Source: Micromonospora cremea
GTDB taxonomy: Bacteria; Actinomycetota; Actinomycetes; Mycobacteriales; Micromonosporaceae
Length of the DNA stretch: 64,000 nt
NCBI RefSeq assembly: GCF_900143515.1
Contig: NZ_FSQT01000002.1
Coordinates: 434,001-498,000 of the forward strand
Direction of reading: 5' to 3'
The translations under genes and the position numbers were made by a program. Position 1 is the stretch's first letter, and every line of letters begins with the position of its first letter. Shown piece by piece: positions 38,163-46,876 of this stretch. The notes beneath the pieces were generated by a model, which worked only from the letters and a program-made list of their open reading frames with translations, was not told the DNA's origin and did not search any database.

Positions 38163-38984
38163 TCAGCCGGTCGCCTTCCGGGCGGTGGTCCGGGTGCCGC
38201 GCGGGGCGGTGGCCCGGGCGGCGACCGGACGTGCCGGTGACTTGCGGGCGGTCACCTTGCGGGCCGGAGCCTTGGCCGCCACGGTCTTCTTCACTGGGGC
38301 CTTCTTCGCCACCGCCTTGCGGGTGGTGGTCGACGAAGTGGCGGTCGACTTCGCGGCCGGCGCCTTCTTCGCCGGGGCCTTGCGGGCGCCGAAGCTCGGG
38401 CCGGTGGACGCGGTCTTCTTCGCCGCCGTCTTCTTCGCCGGGGCCTTCTTGGCGGCCGTCTTCTTCGCGGTGGACGCCTTGGTCGCGGCCTTGCGCGCCG
38501 GCGCCTTCGCCGCGGCGGTGGTCTTCCTGGCCGCCGACGTGGTGGTCTTCTTCGCGGCGCCGGTGGTCTTCTTCGCGGCGCTGGTCGTCTTCTTCGCCGT
38601 GCCCGCGGTCTTCCTCGCCGTGCTGGCCGTGGTCTTCTTCGCGGCGGTGGTGGTCTTCTTCGCCGCCGACGCCGGGGCCCGCTTCGCGGCGGTGGTCGTC
38701 TTGCGGGTGGCGGCCGAGGCCTTCGCCGGCGCCTTCTTGGCCGCGGTGGAGGTCTTGGTGGCGGCCTTCTTCGCCGGGGCCTTGGCCGCCGTGGTGGTCT
38801 TCTTGGCCGGGGCACGCCCCGCCCCGCCGGCAGCCTTACGAGCCGGCGCCTTCGCCGCCGTCGTGGTGGACTTGCGCACGGGGGTGGTCCGGCTCGCTGC
38901 CGTGTTCCGCTCCGCCGCGGCGGTCTTTTTCGCGGTGGTACGCCGGGCGGCCGGGCGGGTGGTGGCCTGCTGTGCTTCGGCCAT
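38163..38984 (-). CDS. histone H1-like Lys/Ala/Thr-rich DNA-binding protein
   Basis: 273 residues, almost entirely Lys, Ala, Thr and Pro in repeats of the AAKKTT and KAPAKK kind, as in the C-terminal tails of eukaryotic H1 and actinobacterial HupB. No HU-fold domain precedes the tail. AAGGAGGGA lies just before the ATG at 38984. Expected to bind and condense DNA non-specifically in the nucleoid. Confidence 0.75.
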   Translation of the reverse strand: MAEAQQATTRPAARRTTAKKTAAAERNTAASRTTPVRKSTTTAAKAPARKAAGGAGRAPAKKTTTAAKAPAKKAATKTSTAAKKAPAKASAATRKTTTAAKRAPASAAKKTTTAAKKTTASTARKTAGTAKKTTSAAKKTTGAAKKTTTSAARKTTAAAKAPARKAATKASTAKKTAAKKAPAKKTAAKKTASTGPSFGARKAPAKKAPAAKSTATSSTTTRKAVAKKAPVKKTVAAKAPARKVTARKSPARPVAARATAPRGTRTTARKATG

Positions 38985-39066
38985 CGTGGTTCCCTCCTTG
39001 GGGACGTGCTCTCGCGTGCGTCCTCGCGGAGCACGAAATACCTCGGCGTGGGCCGTCCCGCGCCGT

Positions 39067-39270
39067 CTACCTGTCCTCCCCGGCCCAACGGGCGTCCTCG
39101 GCGTCCCACGCCTCGTTCCGCTCCTGCACCCGTTGCAGGGCGTTCTCCGCGTCGGCCGCCGAGTCGTACGGGCCGAGGACATGCCTCGCCGGGCACACGT
39201 CGGCGTCCGTCTCGACCCGGTGGTGTCGGGTGCACCAGTAGAACTGCCCACCACGTCCGCTGTCGCTCAT
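39067..39270 (-). CDS. small conserved hypothetical protein
   Basis: 67 residues: MSDSGRGGQFYWCTRHHRVE, ending in a helical acidic tail (AADAENALQRVQERNEAWDA). The spacing CTRHHRVETDADVC could bind a metal. Upstream of the H1-like gene on the same strand, 82 nt away. This small acidic protein is typical of the Micromonosporaceae/Streptomyces gene pool; function unknown. Confidence 0.65.
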   Translation of the reverse strand: MSDSGRGGQFYWCTRHHRVETDADVCPARHVLGPYDSAADAENALQRVQERNEAWDAEDARWAGEDR

Positions 39271-39495
39271 GGGATCACTGTGCACCGCGATCCAGCCGGC
39301 CGCCACCGGATCGCACAAGTCGCCGACCTTCTCCACAGTAGATCCGCGTTCCGCGCCGCGGGCCTGAACGCCGAAAGAAGTGCAGGTGAGGCGGGTAGGA
39401 CGAGGGTTTCCGCCGTACCGCCAGATGGTTTCGCTGACGCCGACGCGGCGTCGCGGGCCGGCGGTGGCCGGACGGTCCCGGCCTATGATCGCCCG

Positions 39496-39993
39496 ATGGC
39501 GGTACCGGACTACATCCTGCGGATGCGCAAGCACGTCGGTCACGAGCTGCTGTGGTTGCCCAGCGTCAGCGCGGTGGTCCGCAACGACGCGGGTGAGCTG
39601 CTGCTCGGTCAGCGCGCCGACGACGGGCGCTGGTCGGTGGTCAGCGGGTTCGTCGAGCCGGGCGAGCAGCCGGCCACCGCGCTGGTCCGCGAGGTGCGGG
39701 AGGAGACGGGTCTGGACGTCGCGCCGGTGCGGCTGTCCAGCGTCGTCTCGCACCCGCACACGTATCCCAACGGGGACCACTGCGAGTACCTCAACCTGGG
39801 TTTCCTGTGCCGACTGGTGGCCGGCACCGCCCGGGTCAACGACGACGAGTCGCTGGCCGTGCGGTGGTTCCCGTTGGATCGGCTACCCGAGTTGGACAAG
39901 CACGCTCTGCTGGTCATCGCCTACGCGCTGCGCGAGAACCAGTTGGCCGGGTACCTGGAGCCGGGAACGACGTGGGACGACGTACCCAGCTGA
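39496..39993 (+). CDS. NUDIX hydrolase
   Basis: 165 residues. NUDIX box GFVEPGEQPATALVREVREE followed by TGLDV, preceded by SAVVRNDAGELLLGQRADDG. Hydrolyses a nucleoside diphosphate linked to some group X; the substrate is not predictable. TATGAT 6 nt before the ATG suggests a leaderless transcript. Confidence 0.88.
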   Translation: MAVPDYILRMRKHVGHELLWLPSVSAVVRNDAGELLLGQRADDGRWSVVSGFVEPGEQPATALVREVREETGLDVAPVRLSSVVSHPHTYPNGDHCEYLNLGFLCRLVAGTARVNDDESLAVRWFPLDRLPELDKHALLVIAYALRENQLAGYLEPGTTWDDVPS

Positions 39994-40003
39994 GCTGCGC
40001 GGA

Positions 40004-40993
40004 TCAGACCGACGACGGGGTCGGGGTCGGAGTTGGAGTTGACGCGAGGGCGACCGGCGCGGCGGGCGCCGACCGGGCCGCCCGGATGGCGTACGTGAGC
40101 GCGTAGGGCATGCACGCCAGGTAGAGCATGGGTTCCGCCAGCACGTGGTTGGTGATGATGTGGAAGATCTCCCATGGGATGGTGGGCCGGGGTAGGCCGA
40201 TGTTCCAGTCCGTCCAGGCGGCGAAGAGCCACAGCGGCGCGGAGATCCAGTCGGCGGCGCTGTCCAATGGCGTCGCACCGCTGACCGGGCCAGCGCGACT
40301 GCCCGCCGAGATGGCGTCGAGAACGGCGCGGACCACCGCGAGGTCGGCGGCGGCGAGTGCGCCGAGGACGCCCACCCACCAGGCTGCGCGGAGGCGATTC
40401 CGGGCGGCGAGGCTCGCCGCCGCCCAGAGGGCCAGCGTCAGGCCGGCCAACCAGAGCAACAGCCCGGGCACGAGGGTGGCCATGCCGTCCGGGGAGATGG
40501 CAGACACGAACACGACCGCGGTCGCGCCGATGGGGAGCACCACGCCGAGCGCGATGCGCAGCGGGCCGTCGAGTGCGGTGTGCCGGGCCCAGCGCGCGGC
40601 GAACACCGCCAGCAGCACCGCCAACCCGACGGTGAGCGCCGTCCAGATCGGCTTCTGCGCCCGGTCCGACCAGCTCACTCCTGTCAGCCAGACCTGGATC
40701 GGGTACAAGGCGTACGCACTGACGACCACGATCCCGACGCAGGCGAGCGGGGACAGCAGCAACGCGGCCGCGGTGCGGCGGGCCCGACCGTGCATCATCG
40801 TGCGGTCGACGAGCGGGGCGCCGGCCCGGCTGACGGCGAGGCTCACCGCGAAGCCGACCATCTTCGTCCGGCGGCCGCTCTCGGCGAGCACGTGCAACTC
40901 GGCGGCCCATTCGCGGCGCAGGTCGTCACGGACGTCGGCCGGCCAGCGGCGCGCGGCCATCTCCAGCAGCAACTCGGCGGCCCGGCGGGTCAC
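40004..40993 (-). CDS. membrane protein paired with a PadR regulator
   Basis: About 329 residues. Soluble N-terminal helix region (DVRDDLRREWAAELHVL) followed by seven or so membrane segments and a Thr-Pro tail. The starting GTG overlaps the PadR stop as GTGA (a GTG one codon earlier is also possible), so the two are translationally coupled. In Actinobacteria such pairs form small regulator-membrane sensor units; the molecular role is unknown. Confidence 0.75.
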   Translation of the reverse strand: MTRRAAELLLEMAARRWPADVRDDLRREWAAELHVLAESGRRTKMVGFAVSLAVSRAGAPLVDRTMMHGRARRTAAALLLSPLACVGIVVVSAYALYPIQVWLTGVSWSDRAQKPIWTALTVGLAVLLAVFAARWARHTALDGPLRIALGVVLPIGATAVVFVSAISPDGMATLVPGLLLWLAGLTLALWAAASLAARNRLRAAWWVGVLGALAAADLAVVRAVLDAISAGSRAGPVSGATPLDSAADWISAPLWLFAAWTDWNIGLPRPTIPWEIFHIITNHVLAEPMLYLACMPYALTYAIRAARSAPAAPVALASTPTPTPTPSSV

Positions 40994-41322
40994 CACGCTG
41001 GCGCTCCGGTGGGCTCGGCGCCGCCCCAGGACGGACGACCGTCGGGGATCGCGGCGCGCAGGTCGGCGAGCGCCCGACGGGCCTGCGCCACCCCAACGGC
41101 CGTGAGCCGGTAGTAGCGGCGGGCCGGCCGCCCGGCCGCGACGGGGTCGATCGCCTCCCAGTCGGCGGCCAGCCAGCCGGCCGCCCGCAGCCGGTGCAGC
41201 ACGGGGTAGAGGGTGCCGCTCGGCAGGCCCGTCATCCGCATCAGGTCCAGCCCGTACCGCTCCACGCCCGGCTCCGCGAGCAGTGCCGCCAGCACCTTCG
41301 CGACCGGAATGGTGATCCGCAT
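40990..41322 (-). CDS. PadR family transcriptional regulator
   Basis: 110 residues, winged helix: YGLDLMRMTGLPSGTLYPVL, then HRLRAAGWLAADWE and the wing ARRYYRLTAVGVAQARRALA. Short PadR-s2 type. It likely represses its own operon with the coupled membrane gene, since a palindrome lies just upstream (41331-41347). Confidence 0.88.
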   Translation of the reverse strand: MRITIPVAKVLAALLAEPGVERYGLDLMRMTGLPSGTLYPVLHRLRAAGWLAADWEAIDPVAAGRPARRYYRLTAVGVAQARRALADLRAAIPDGRPSWGGAEPTGAPAW

Positions 41323-41330
41323 CCGGCCAC

Positions 41331-41347
41331 TGTATCGGATATCTACA
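41331..41347. promoter_or_regulatory. candidate PadR operator palindrome
   Basis: TGTATCGGATATCTACA: TGTA and TACA arms around a GATATC-like centre, 9 nt before the PadR start. PadR operators commonly have TGTA/TACA-type arms. It overlaps the last bases of the upstream AraC-type gene. Confidence 0.45.
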
Positions 41348-42215
41348 TAGGGGTGGGGATCCGTTCGACCGGGATCCACAGTTCCGCGTCCGCCTGGCTG
41401 CCGTCCGGTGACACCCGCACCCGGGAGATCTCCGGGCCGGGCCGGCTGCGGTACGGGTTGGACGGGAACCACTGGGTGAAGACGTCCCGCCACAGGTACT
41501 GCACCGCCTGCGGGAACGCGCCGGAGGTGGTGAAGACCGCCCACGTCCCGGCCTGCACCGGCAGCGCGTCCAGGTCGTCCGGCGGCGCGGAGCTGGTCAC
41601 CACCCCGTGCCAGTAGTCCAGCTCGGTGCCCTCCGCCCGACTGCCGGCGAGGTTGTCGCTGACGTTGACGATGCCGGCCGGCTCCTGATCGGAGAGCGCC
41701 TCGATCCGCCCGACCGTCTCCCGGTCGATGCCCTTGATGAACGCGACGATCGCCGGGTTCATCCCCTCGTGCACCAGCGGGACCCGAGCCTTGCGCCCCA
41801 CCAGCGCGAACGCGTCCTTGCTGACGATTCGGTACTCCATGCTGCCGCTCCCTTCGACGGTGAGACGGAAGGACATCCGGGGCTGGGCGCGCAGCGCCGC
41901 CCCCGTACGTCGGGCCTCGCCGGGCGCCACGCCGTGCACGGCCTGGAACGCACGGGCGAACGCCTCGGCCGAGCTGTAGCCGTAGCGCACCGCGATGTCG
42001 AGCAACGTCCGCTCCCCCGCCAGCACGTCCGCGCCGGCGACGGTGAGCCGACGCCGACGGATGTACTCCGACAACGGGATGCCGGCCAGCGCGGAGAACA
42101 GCCGCCGGAAGTGGTACTCCGACGTCACCGCGATCCGCGCCAGTTCGGCCACCTCGATCCGCTGGTCGAGGTGCCGCTCGATGTACGCCATGGCCTCGTT
42201 GAGCCGCTCCAGCAC
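41343..42215 (-). CDS. AraC-type regulator with GyrI-like effector domain
   Basis: 290 residues. The N-terminal two-helix-turn-helix AraC domain has VAELARIAVTSEYHFRRLFS and VRYGYSSAEAFARAFQAVHG. The C-terminal GyrI/SOUL-like small-molecule domain has MEYRIVSKDAFALVGRKARV and AGTWAVFTTSGAFPQAVQYL. The Rob/TipAS-like layout suggests response to a drug or lipophilic ligand. GTG start with GGAAGGAGG five bases upstream. Confidence 0.9.
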   Translation of the reverse strand: MLERLNEAMAYIERHLDQRIEVAELARIAVTSEYHFRRLFSALAGIPLSEYIRRRRLTVAGADVLAGERTLLDIAVRYGYSSAEAFARAFQAVHGVAPGEARRTGAALRAQPRMSFRLTVEGSGSMEYRIVSKDAFALVGRKARVPLVHEGMNPAIVAFIKGIDRETVGRIEALSDQEPAGIVNVSDNLAGSRAEGTELDYWHGVVTSSAPPDDLDALPVQAGTWAVFTTSGAFPQAVQYLWRDVFTQWFPSNPYRSRPGPEISRVRVSPDGSQADAELWIPVERIPTPM

Positions 42216-42396
42216 CCGGGCCTCCTTCCCTTTCGAGCACCGACGCTAGGCGGCGGGGTGGATGCGGCACCCGACATCTGATGCCCGCAATGGTCGGGTG
42301 GCGCCGACCCCCGGCTCGCCGGCCGCAGCCCAAGCCGCAGCCGCAGCGATCTCCGGTGTCGTACCCTGGCGGACTTTGATTCTTTCGGAGGTTGAC

Positions 42397-42987
42397 GTGG
42401 CCGAGTATCCGCAGGACGTCGTGCACCGCTTCCACGCCAGCCCCGAGCAGGTGGGCGCCGGCCTGGTCGGGGATCCACCACGGACGTGGCAGTCGGTCGT
42501 CATCGAGGACTACGACCCGGCCTGGGCGAGTCGTTTCGTTGCTGCCCGCTCGGTGCTGACCGGGGCGCTGGGTGGCCTGGTCATCGGTGTGGAACACGTC
42601 GGGTCCACGTCGGTGCCGGGGCTGGCGGCCAAGCCCGTCGTCGACATCGACCTCGTCATCGAGGACACGACCGACGAGTCCCGTTACCTGCCCGCCCTGG
42701 AGCGGCTCGGGTACCGACTCGTCCTCCGGGAGCCGTGGTGGCACGGGCACCGGATGCTCGTCAGCCCCGCGGAGGACGTCAACCTGCACGTCTGGCCGCA
42801 GGGTGCGCCCGAACCCGTCCGGCACCGGCTCTTCCGCGACTGGCTGCGGTCGCATCCGGACGACCGGGAGCGGTACGCCACGACCAAGCGCCGCCTCGCG
42901 CGGGACACCGCGCAGCGGCCCGGCGACTACAGCCTGGCGAAGAACGACGTCATAGACGAGATCTACGCGCGCATCTTCGCCTCGTGA
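42397..42987 (+). CDS. GrpB family nucleotidyltransferase-like protein
   Basis: 196 residues. GrpB core: VIEDYDPAWASRFVAAR, GVEHVGSTSVPGLAAKPVVD, IDLVIED and LHVWPQG. The fold is nucleotidyltransferase-like with the acidic pair retained. The GTG at 42397 has CGGAGG about 6 nt upstream. Role unknown; GrpB is sometimes fused to dephospho-CoA kinase. Confidence 0.88.
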   Translation: MAEYPQDVVHRFHASPEQVGAGLVGDPPRTWQSVVIEDYDPAWASRFVAARSVLTGALGGLVIGVEHVGSTSVPGLAAKPVVDIDLVIEDTTDESRYLPALERLGYRLVLREPWWHGHRMLVSPAEDVNLHVWPQGAPEPVRHRLFRDWLRSHPDDRERYATTKRRLARDTAQRPGDYSLAKNDVIDEIYARIFAS

Positions 42988-43003
42988 CGCGGAATCGCCG
43001 GGG

Positions 43004-43576
43004 TCAGGGGACCGACTGTTGCATGATCCAGGTGGGCAGGGGGTCCGGCACGGAACGGACCACCTCCCAGCCGGCGCGGCGGTACAGCTCGACGTTGCCG
43101 GGATTGCTGGTCTCCAGGACCGCCGGCAGGCCGTCCACGGCGGCGCGGCGCAGTCCGGCGTTCATGACAGCGCGGCCCCAACGACGACCGGCGCTGTCGG
43201 GGTGGGTGCCCAGGACGCCGAGGTACCAGAACGGAGACTCCGGCAGCGCGGCGTGCACCGCCTCGTCGTAGGCGTGGACGCGGGCCAGGACGTCGGCGGG
43301 GAACTGCGCGGCAAGCGTGTCTTCGTGCGATTCGGGTTGGGTTACCGGGGGTTCCCAGATGGCGACCGAGGCGCCGTGCCCGACCGTCCAGATCGTCTCC
43401 TTGTTCACCCGCTTGTCGAAGAGGTGTCCGAAGAAGGCGGCGGCGTACCGCGGATAGGTCGCCTCGTCAGGAAACAGGTACCGCAGAACGGGGTCCTTGG
43501 TGAACGCGGCGACCAGCGAGCCGATCACCGCGCCACGGTCCGCCGGGGTGGCGATGGTGATCTCGGGTGCCGTCAC
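43004..43576 (-). CDS. GNAT family N-acetyltransferase
   Basis: 190 residues. GNAT fold with the acetyl-CoA region WYLGVLGTHPDSAGRRWGRA and the C-terminal NPGNVELYRRAGWEVVRSV. Substrate not predictable. GTG start chosen from the domain boundary (TAPEITIATPADRGAVIG). Confidence 0.82.
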   Translation of the reverse strand: MTAPEITIATPADRGAVIGSLVAAFTKDPVLRYLFPDEATYPRYAAAFFGHLFDKRVNKETIWTVGHGASVAIWEPPVTQPESHEDTLAAQFPADVLARVHAYDEAVHAALPESPFWYLGVLGTHPDSAGRRWGRAVMNAGLRRAAVDGLPAVLETSNPGNVELYRRAGWEVVRSVPDPLPTWIMQQSVP

Positions 43577-43643
43577 AGCAGCCGATGCTATCGCGGGTCG
43601 CCAGGTGCGGAGGTGGCTGGTCGCTGGCGGCTGGTGGCCGGTG

Positions 43644-44597
43644 CTACCCGAACGTGAAGGCGTACGCCTCGGCGCCGGGCTCGCCGAACGTGATCTCCAG
43701 GGTCCGTTCGCGGACCGCGTCGTGCTGGCGTACGAGTTGGTAGAGGCGGCCTTCCCGGAGCAGGCCGTTGCCGTTCTCGTCGACGTCGACGCCGTGTGAC
43801 GGACCCGGAGGTTCGCCGTCGACGAGCACACGGAACGGGATCGCCTCGCGCGCTCCGGGAGACAGCACGAGATGCGCGTCGCGTGCGTGGAACCGGAAGG
43901 CGACGCTCCCGCCGGCCTGGCCGAGCAGGGCCTTCTCAGGGCCGATCGACCACTCCCCCGCGAGGGCCCACTGGTTGAGGGCCAGGCTCTCGGGGACCTC
44001 GTAGGCGCGGCGTTCGTCGAGCACGGCGCCGTTCGGCGACGCGAAGTGTTCGCCGCGCTGGAAACCGAGGTACGTCTCGGGCGTACGCAGGTGGGCCCAG
44101 TCGGCCTCCGCCTCCACCCCGCGCCCGTCGACGGGAACGAGGTCGCGCTCGACGCCGAGCAGCTGCTGGATGACGCGCTCGGACTGCTCGTAGCGTCCCT
44201 CACCGAAGTGGTTGTCGCGGATGACGCCGTCCGTGTCGACGAAGTAGAGCGCCGGCCAGTAGTGGTTGTCGAAGGCGCTCCAGACCCCGTAGTCGTTGTC
44301 GACCGCGACCGGGTAGTCGATCCCGCGCACCGTGACCGCCGGTCGCACCCAGCCGATCTCGTGCTCGAACGAGAACTCCGGCGTGTGGACTCCGATGACG
44401 ACCAACCCGTCGTCGCGGTAGGCCTGCGACCACGCACGGACGTACGGCTCCTGGCGCAGCCAGTTGATGCAGGTCAGTGTCCAGAAGTTCACGAGGACGA
44501 CGCGGCCGCTCAGCTCGGCGGGGCTGAGCGGCTCGGAGTTGAGCCACTCGGTCGCCCCGCCGAACGAGGGCAGGTGCGGACGGCCGGACACGGTCAT
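43644..44597 (-). CDS. thioredoxin-fold redoxin with C-terminal beta domain (DipZ C-terminus-like)
   Basis: 317 residues. Thioredoxin-like domain at residues 30-150 with VVLVNFWTLTCINWLRQEPY. The motif is TCINW, with a single cysteine rather than CxxC, so it may act by a monothiol or peroxiredoxin-like mechanism. VIGVHTPEFSFEHE and FVDTDGVIRDNHFGEGRYEQ match the soluble part of DipZ-type proteins; a carbohydrate-binding-like C-terminal domain follows. No signal peptide is visible. The start codon directly abuts the epoxide hydrolase stop (TAGATG), so the two are an operon. Confidence 0.8.
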   Translation of the reverse strand: MTVSGRPHLPSFGGATEWLNSEPLSPAELSGRVVLVNFWTLTCINWLRQEPYVRAWSQAYRDDGLVVIGVHTPEFSFEHEIGWVRPAVTVRGIDYPVAVDNDYGVWSAFDNHYWPALYFVDTDGVIRDNHFGEGRYEQSERVIQQLLGVERDLVPVDGRGVEAEADWAHLRTPETYLGFQRGEHFASPNGAVLDERRAYEVPESLALNQWALAGEWSIGPEKALLGQAGGSVAFRFHARDAHLVLSPGAREAIPFRVLVDGEPPGPSHGVDVDENGNGLLREGRLYQLVRQHDAVRERTLEITFGEPGAEAYAFTFG

Positions 44598-45821
44598 CTA
44601 CCGGAGCGACCGGAAGGCGGCCCGCATCTCTTCCGAAAAGAGTTGCGGCTGTTCCCAGGCCGCGAAGTGCCCGCCCCTGTCCAGCCTGTTGTAGTGGATG
44701 AGATTGGGATACGCCTGCTCCGCCCAACTCTTCGGAGCCTGGTACAGCTCGTCGGGGAACACGCTCACGGCAACCGGGATGGAGACGCCCTTGGCCGCGA
44801 AGAAGGAGAGCTGGTTCTCCGCATACAGACGGGCCGAGGAAACTCCGGTGTTCGTCAGCCAGTAGAGCGAGATGTTCTCGAGGACGTCCTCCGGCGTGAT
44901 GCCTCGGGGCTGCCCGGCGACGGACTCGGAGATGAGCTTCAGGCTGGCCACGTCATGGTCGAGCATGTAGGTCGCCAACGCGACAGGCGAATCCGCCAAC
45001 CCGGTCAGCGTCTGCGCGCGCCCCATCTCGATGGCGTAGCCGGAATGCTTCCAGAAGAAGTCCGCCTGCTCACACGCGCGCCTCTCATCGTCCGAGAGAT
45101 TGGACGGGAGCGAGTCGAGCGGACTGTTCGCACCGGTGATACCGGACTGGAGCAGCGCGTCGATGTCGGGCGGAAACACACCGGGCATGTTGGTGTGAAT
45201 GCCGATCAGCTCCGGAGGCGCCTGCAGACCCATCAGATCCGAGATGAGCGCACCCCAGTCGCCGCCCTGCGCCACGTACCGCGTGTAGCCAAGGCGCTTC
45301 ATCAGCTCGATCCAGGCGGTCGCGATGTGTTGCGGGTCCCAGCCGGGCATGCTCGGCTTGCCCGAGAATCCGTAGCCGGGCATCGACGGGATCACCAGAT
45401 GGAAGGCATCCGAGGCGCTCGCGCCATGTTCCGTGGGATTGATGAGCGGGTCGATGATCTTCAGCTGCTCGATCACCGAGCCGGGCCACCCGTGCGTGAT
45501 GAGGAGCGGCAGGGCGCCCTCATGCTTCGAGCGGACGTGGATGAAATGAATGTCGAGGCCGTCGATCTCGGTCATGAACTGCGGTAGGGCGTTCAGTCTC
45601 GCCTCGACCTTGCGCCAGTCGTACTCTTTCTCCCAATAACGCGCGAGCGTCTGTATCGTCGCAAGCTGCACGCCCTGCGACTGATCCGGCACGGTCTCCT
45701 TTTCCGGCCAACGGGTGGCCGCGATGCGCGCACGCATCGCCTTGATTTCCGCCTCGGGGACTTCGACCTTGAACGGCCGGATTTCCGTGGTGCCTGGTCG
45801 CGTCATGGTTTTGACAGCCAT
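44598..45821 (-). CDS. epoxide hydrolase (alpha/beta-hydrolase, EHN domain)
   Basis: 407 residues. N-terminal EHN domain (IRPFKVEVPEAEIKAMRARI) then the hydrolase core: oxyanion HGWPGS, nucleophile Asp in AQGGDWGALI, lid tyrosines, and catalytic His in RGGHFAAWEQP. Opens epoxides to diols in the cytoplasm. GAGGAAGG lies before the ATG. Its codons use many more A/T third positions than neighbouring genes, suggesting acquisition from a lower-GC donor. Co-transcribed with the redoxin gene. Confidence 0.88.
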   Translation of the reverse strand: MAVKTMTRPGTTEIRPFKVEVPEAEIKAMRARIAATRWPEKETVPDQSQGVQLATIQTLARYWEKEYDWRKVEARLNALPQFMTEIDGLDIHFIHVRSKHEGALPLLITHGWPGSVIEQLKIIDPLINPTEHGASASDAFHLVIPSMPGYGFSGKPSMPGWDPQHIATAWIELMKRLGYTRYVAQGGDWGALISDLMGLQAPPELIGIHTNMPGVFPPDIDALLQSGITGANSPLDSLPSNLSDDERRACEQADFFWKHSGYAIEMGRAQTLTGLADSPVALATYMLDHDVASLKLISESVAGQPRGITPEDVLENISLYWLTNTGVSSARLYAENQLSFFAAKGVSIPVAVSVFPDELYQAPKSWAEQAYPNLIHYNRLDRGGHFAAWEQPQLFSEEMRAAFRSLR

Positions 45822-46055
45822 GCGTGCCTTCCTCTCCGCTTGAGCTCGTTGGAGGGCATGTTCGACAAAGGCGCTGACCGGAAGTATGTGCCAGTTCGAC
45901 AAGGCACGCCGACGCCATATGTCGGAGCCTAGAACGGTCGACCCTTTGGTCGCGGCCATACGAGCAGTCGCCGCTGAAACGCATACGGTTTTCCATCGAC
46001 GCATTCGGCACAGACAGTTCGAGGCGGGTTGTGCGCGCACCCGAGAAAGGCAGCG

Positions 46056-46087
46056 GGCCAGCCACCCCGGTGTGCGGGTGACTGGCC
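46056..46087 (-). terminator. displaced native terminator of rnpB
   Basis: GGCCAG-C-CACCC (46056-46067) pairs with GGGTG-A-CTGGCC (46076-46087) with one mismatch. It ends 3 nt from the 37-bp repeat at 46091, just where a terminator of minus-strand rnpB would stand if the element were absent. Confidence 0.6.
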
Positions 46088-46090
46088 TGC

Positions 46091-46127
46091 TGGGCGACGG
46101 ACGAGTCAACCTGTACGCCGGATTCTG
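46091..46127. mobile_element. attachment site, left end of island (att repeat 1)
   Basis: 37 bp beginning TGGGCGACGGACGAGTCAAC, identical to 51216-51252 except A at 46108 against G at 51233. It duplicates the 3' end of rnpB. Confidence 0.85.
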
Positions 46128-46136
46128 AACACTACA

Positions 46137-46856
46137 AGCGCTCTGAGCTGCGGAAATACCCCTGATCATGAGTGTCAGGGCGTGCCCCAGGGCGCCACCC
46201 TCATGCCCGGATGGGAAGAGGTTGTCGATGGCCTGCCGGGTTCGTTCCTCGCTCGCCGGCATGAGGTGCGTATACACCCGGAGGGTGAAACCGGGGTCGG
46301 TGTGTCCGAGGTAGGACGCCAGGGCCTTGATGCTCTCCCCCGCGTTTAGCAGCGCCGAGGCGTAGAAGTGCCGTAGCGCGTGCATCCCTGTGGCGCGGTT
46401 CGGAACGATGCCGGCCGCAGCGACCGCGGGACGCCAGGCGCGTTCCTCGAAGGTGCTGCGGCGGATCGCGGCGTTCCGGGTAGTGGTGAGGACCAGGGCG
46501 ATAAGTCCGCTGGTCCTCGCTGGCCGGGTCCTCCCACGGAAGTGTTATCTCGACGGGCGGGAACCGATTGAGGTGCGCTCGAAGTGCTCGCGCGACGGAG
46601 CCGGGCAGCGGCACTCGGCGGTCCCGGTCAGTCTTGGGCAGGCCGAATACCAGCCGGGAGCGAACGAATTTGACCTGGCGGACGACGTGCAGCCAGCCCG
46701 CGTCGAAGTCGATGTCATCGACGGAGAGACCGAGAATTTCGCCCTGACGGAGCCCGCAACCGGCGCCCAGGTCCACGGCCACCCGGTACCGCTCGGCGAA
46801 GGCAGGCAGCGCCACCACGAGAGTTGATCGGAGAGTTGACCAGACGTGCAGGCAGG
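46137..46856 (-). pseudogene. tyrosine recombinase (integrase) remnant
   Basis: The catalytic domain is recognisable: RYRVAVDLGAGCGLRQGEIL (first Arg), VDDIDFDAGWLHVVRQVKFV, PLPGSVARAL in one frame; after a shift near 46506 it continues as LIALVLTTTRNAAIRRSTFE, MHALRHFYASALLNAGESIK (HxxR), LGHTDPGFTLRVYTHLMP (His and nucleophile Tyr). All catalytic residues survive, but the frame is broken and the N-terminal arm- and core-binding domains are missing, cut off beside the pentapeptide gene. The second frame has no stop before the epoxide hydrolase gene, passing through the att repeat. Confidence 0.85.
46176..46194. repeat. arm-type integrase sites, left end
   Basis: CAGGGCGT (46176-46183) and CAGGGCG (46188-46194), same octamer as the cluster at the right end. 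Confidence 0.5.
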
Positions 46857-46876
46857 CGATCCCGGGCTGAAGCCTC

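Noticed and set aside
44598..46385. Possible integrase-epoxide hydrolase fusion (continuous open frame)
   Set aside because: The frame passes through the att repeat and a non-coding stretch; the hydrolase has its own ATG and Shine-Dalgarno at 45821.
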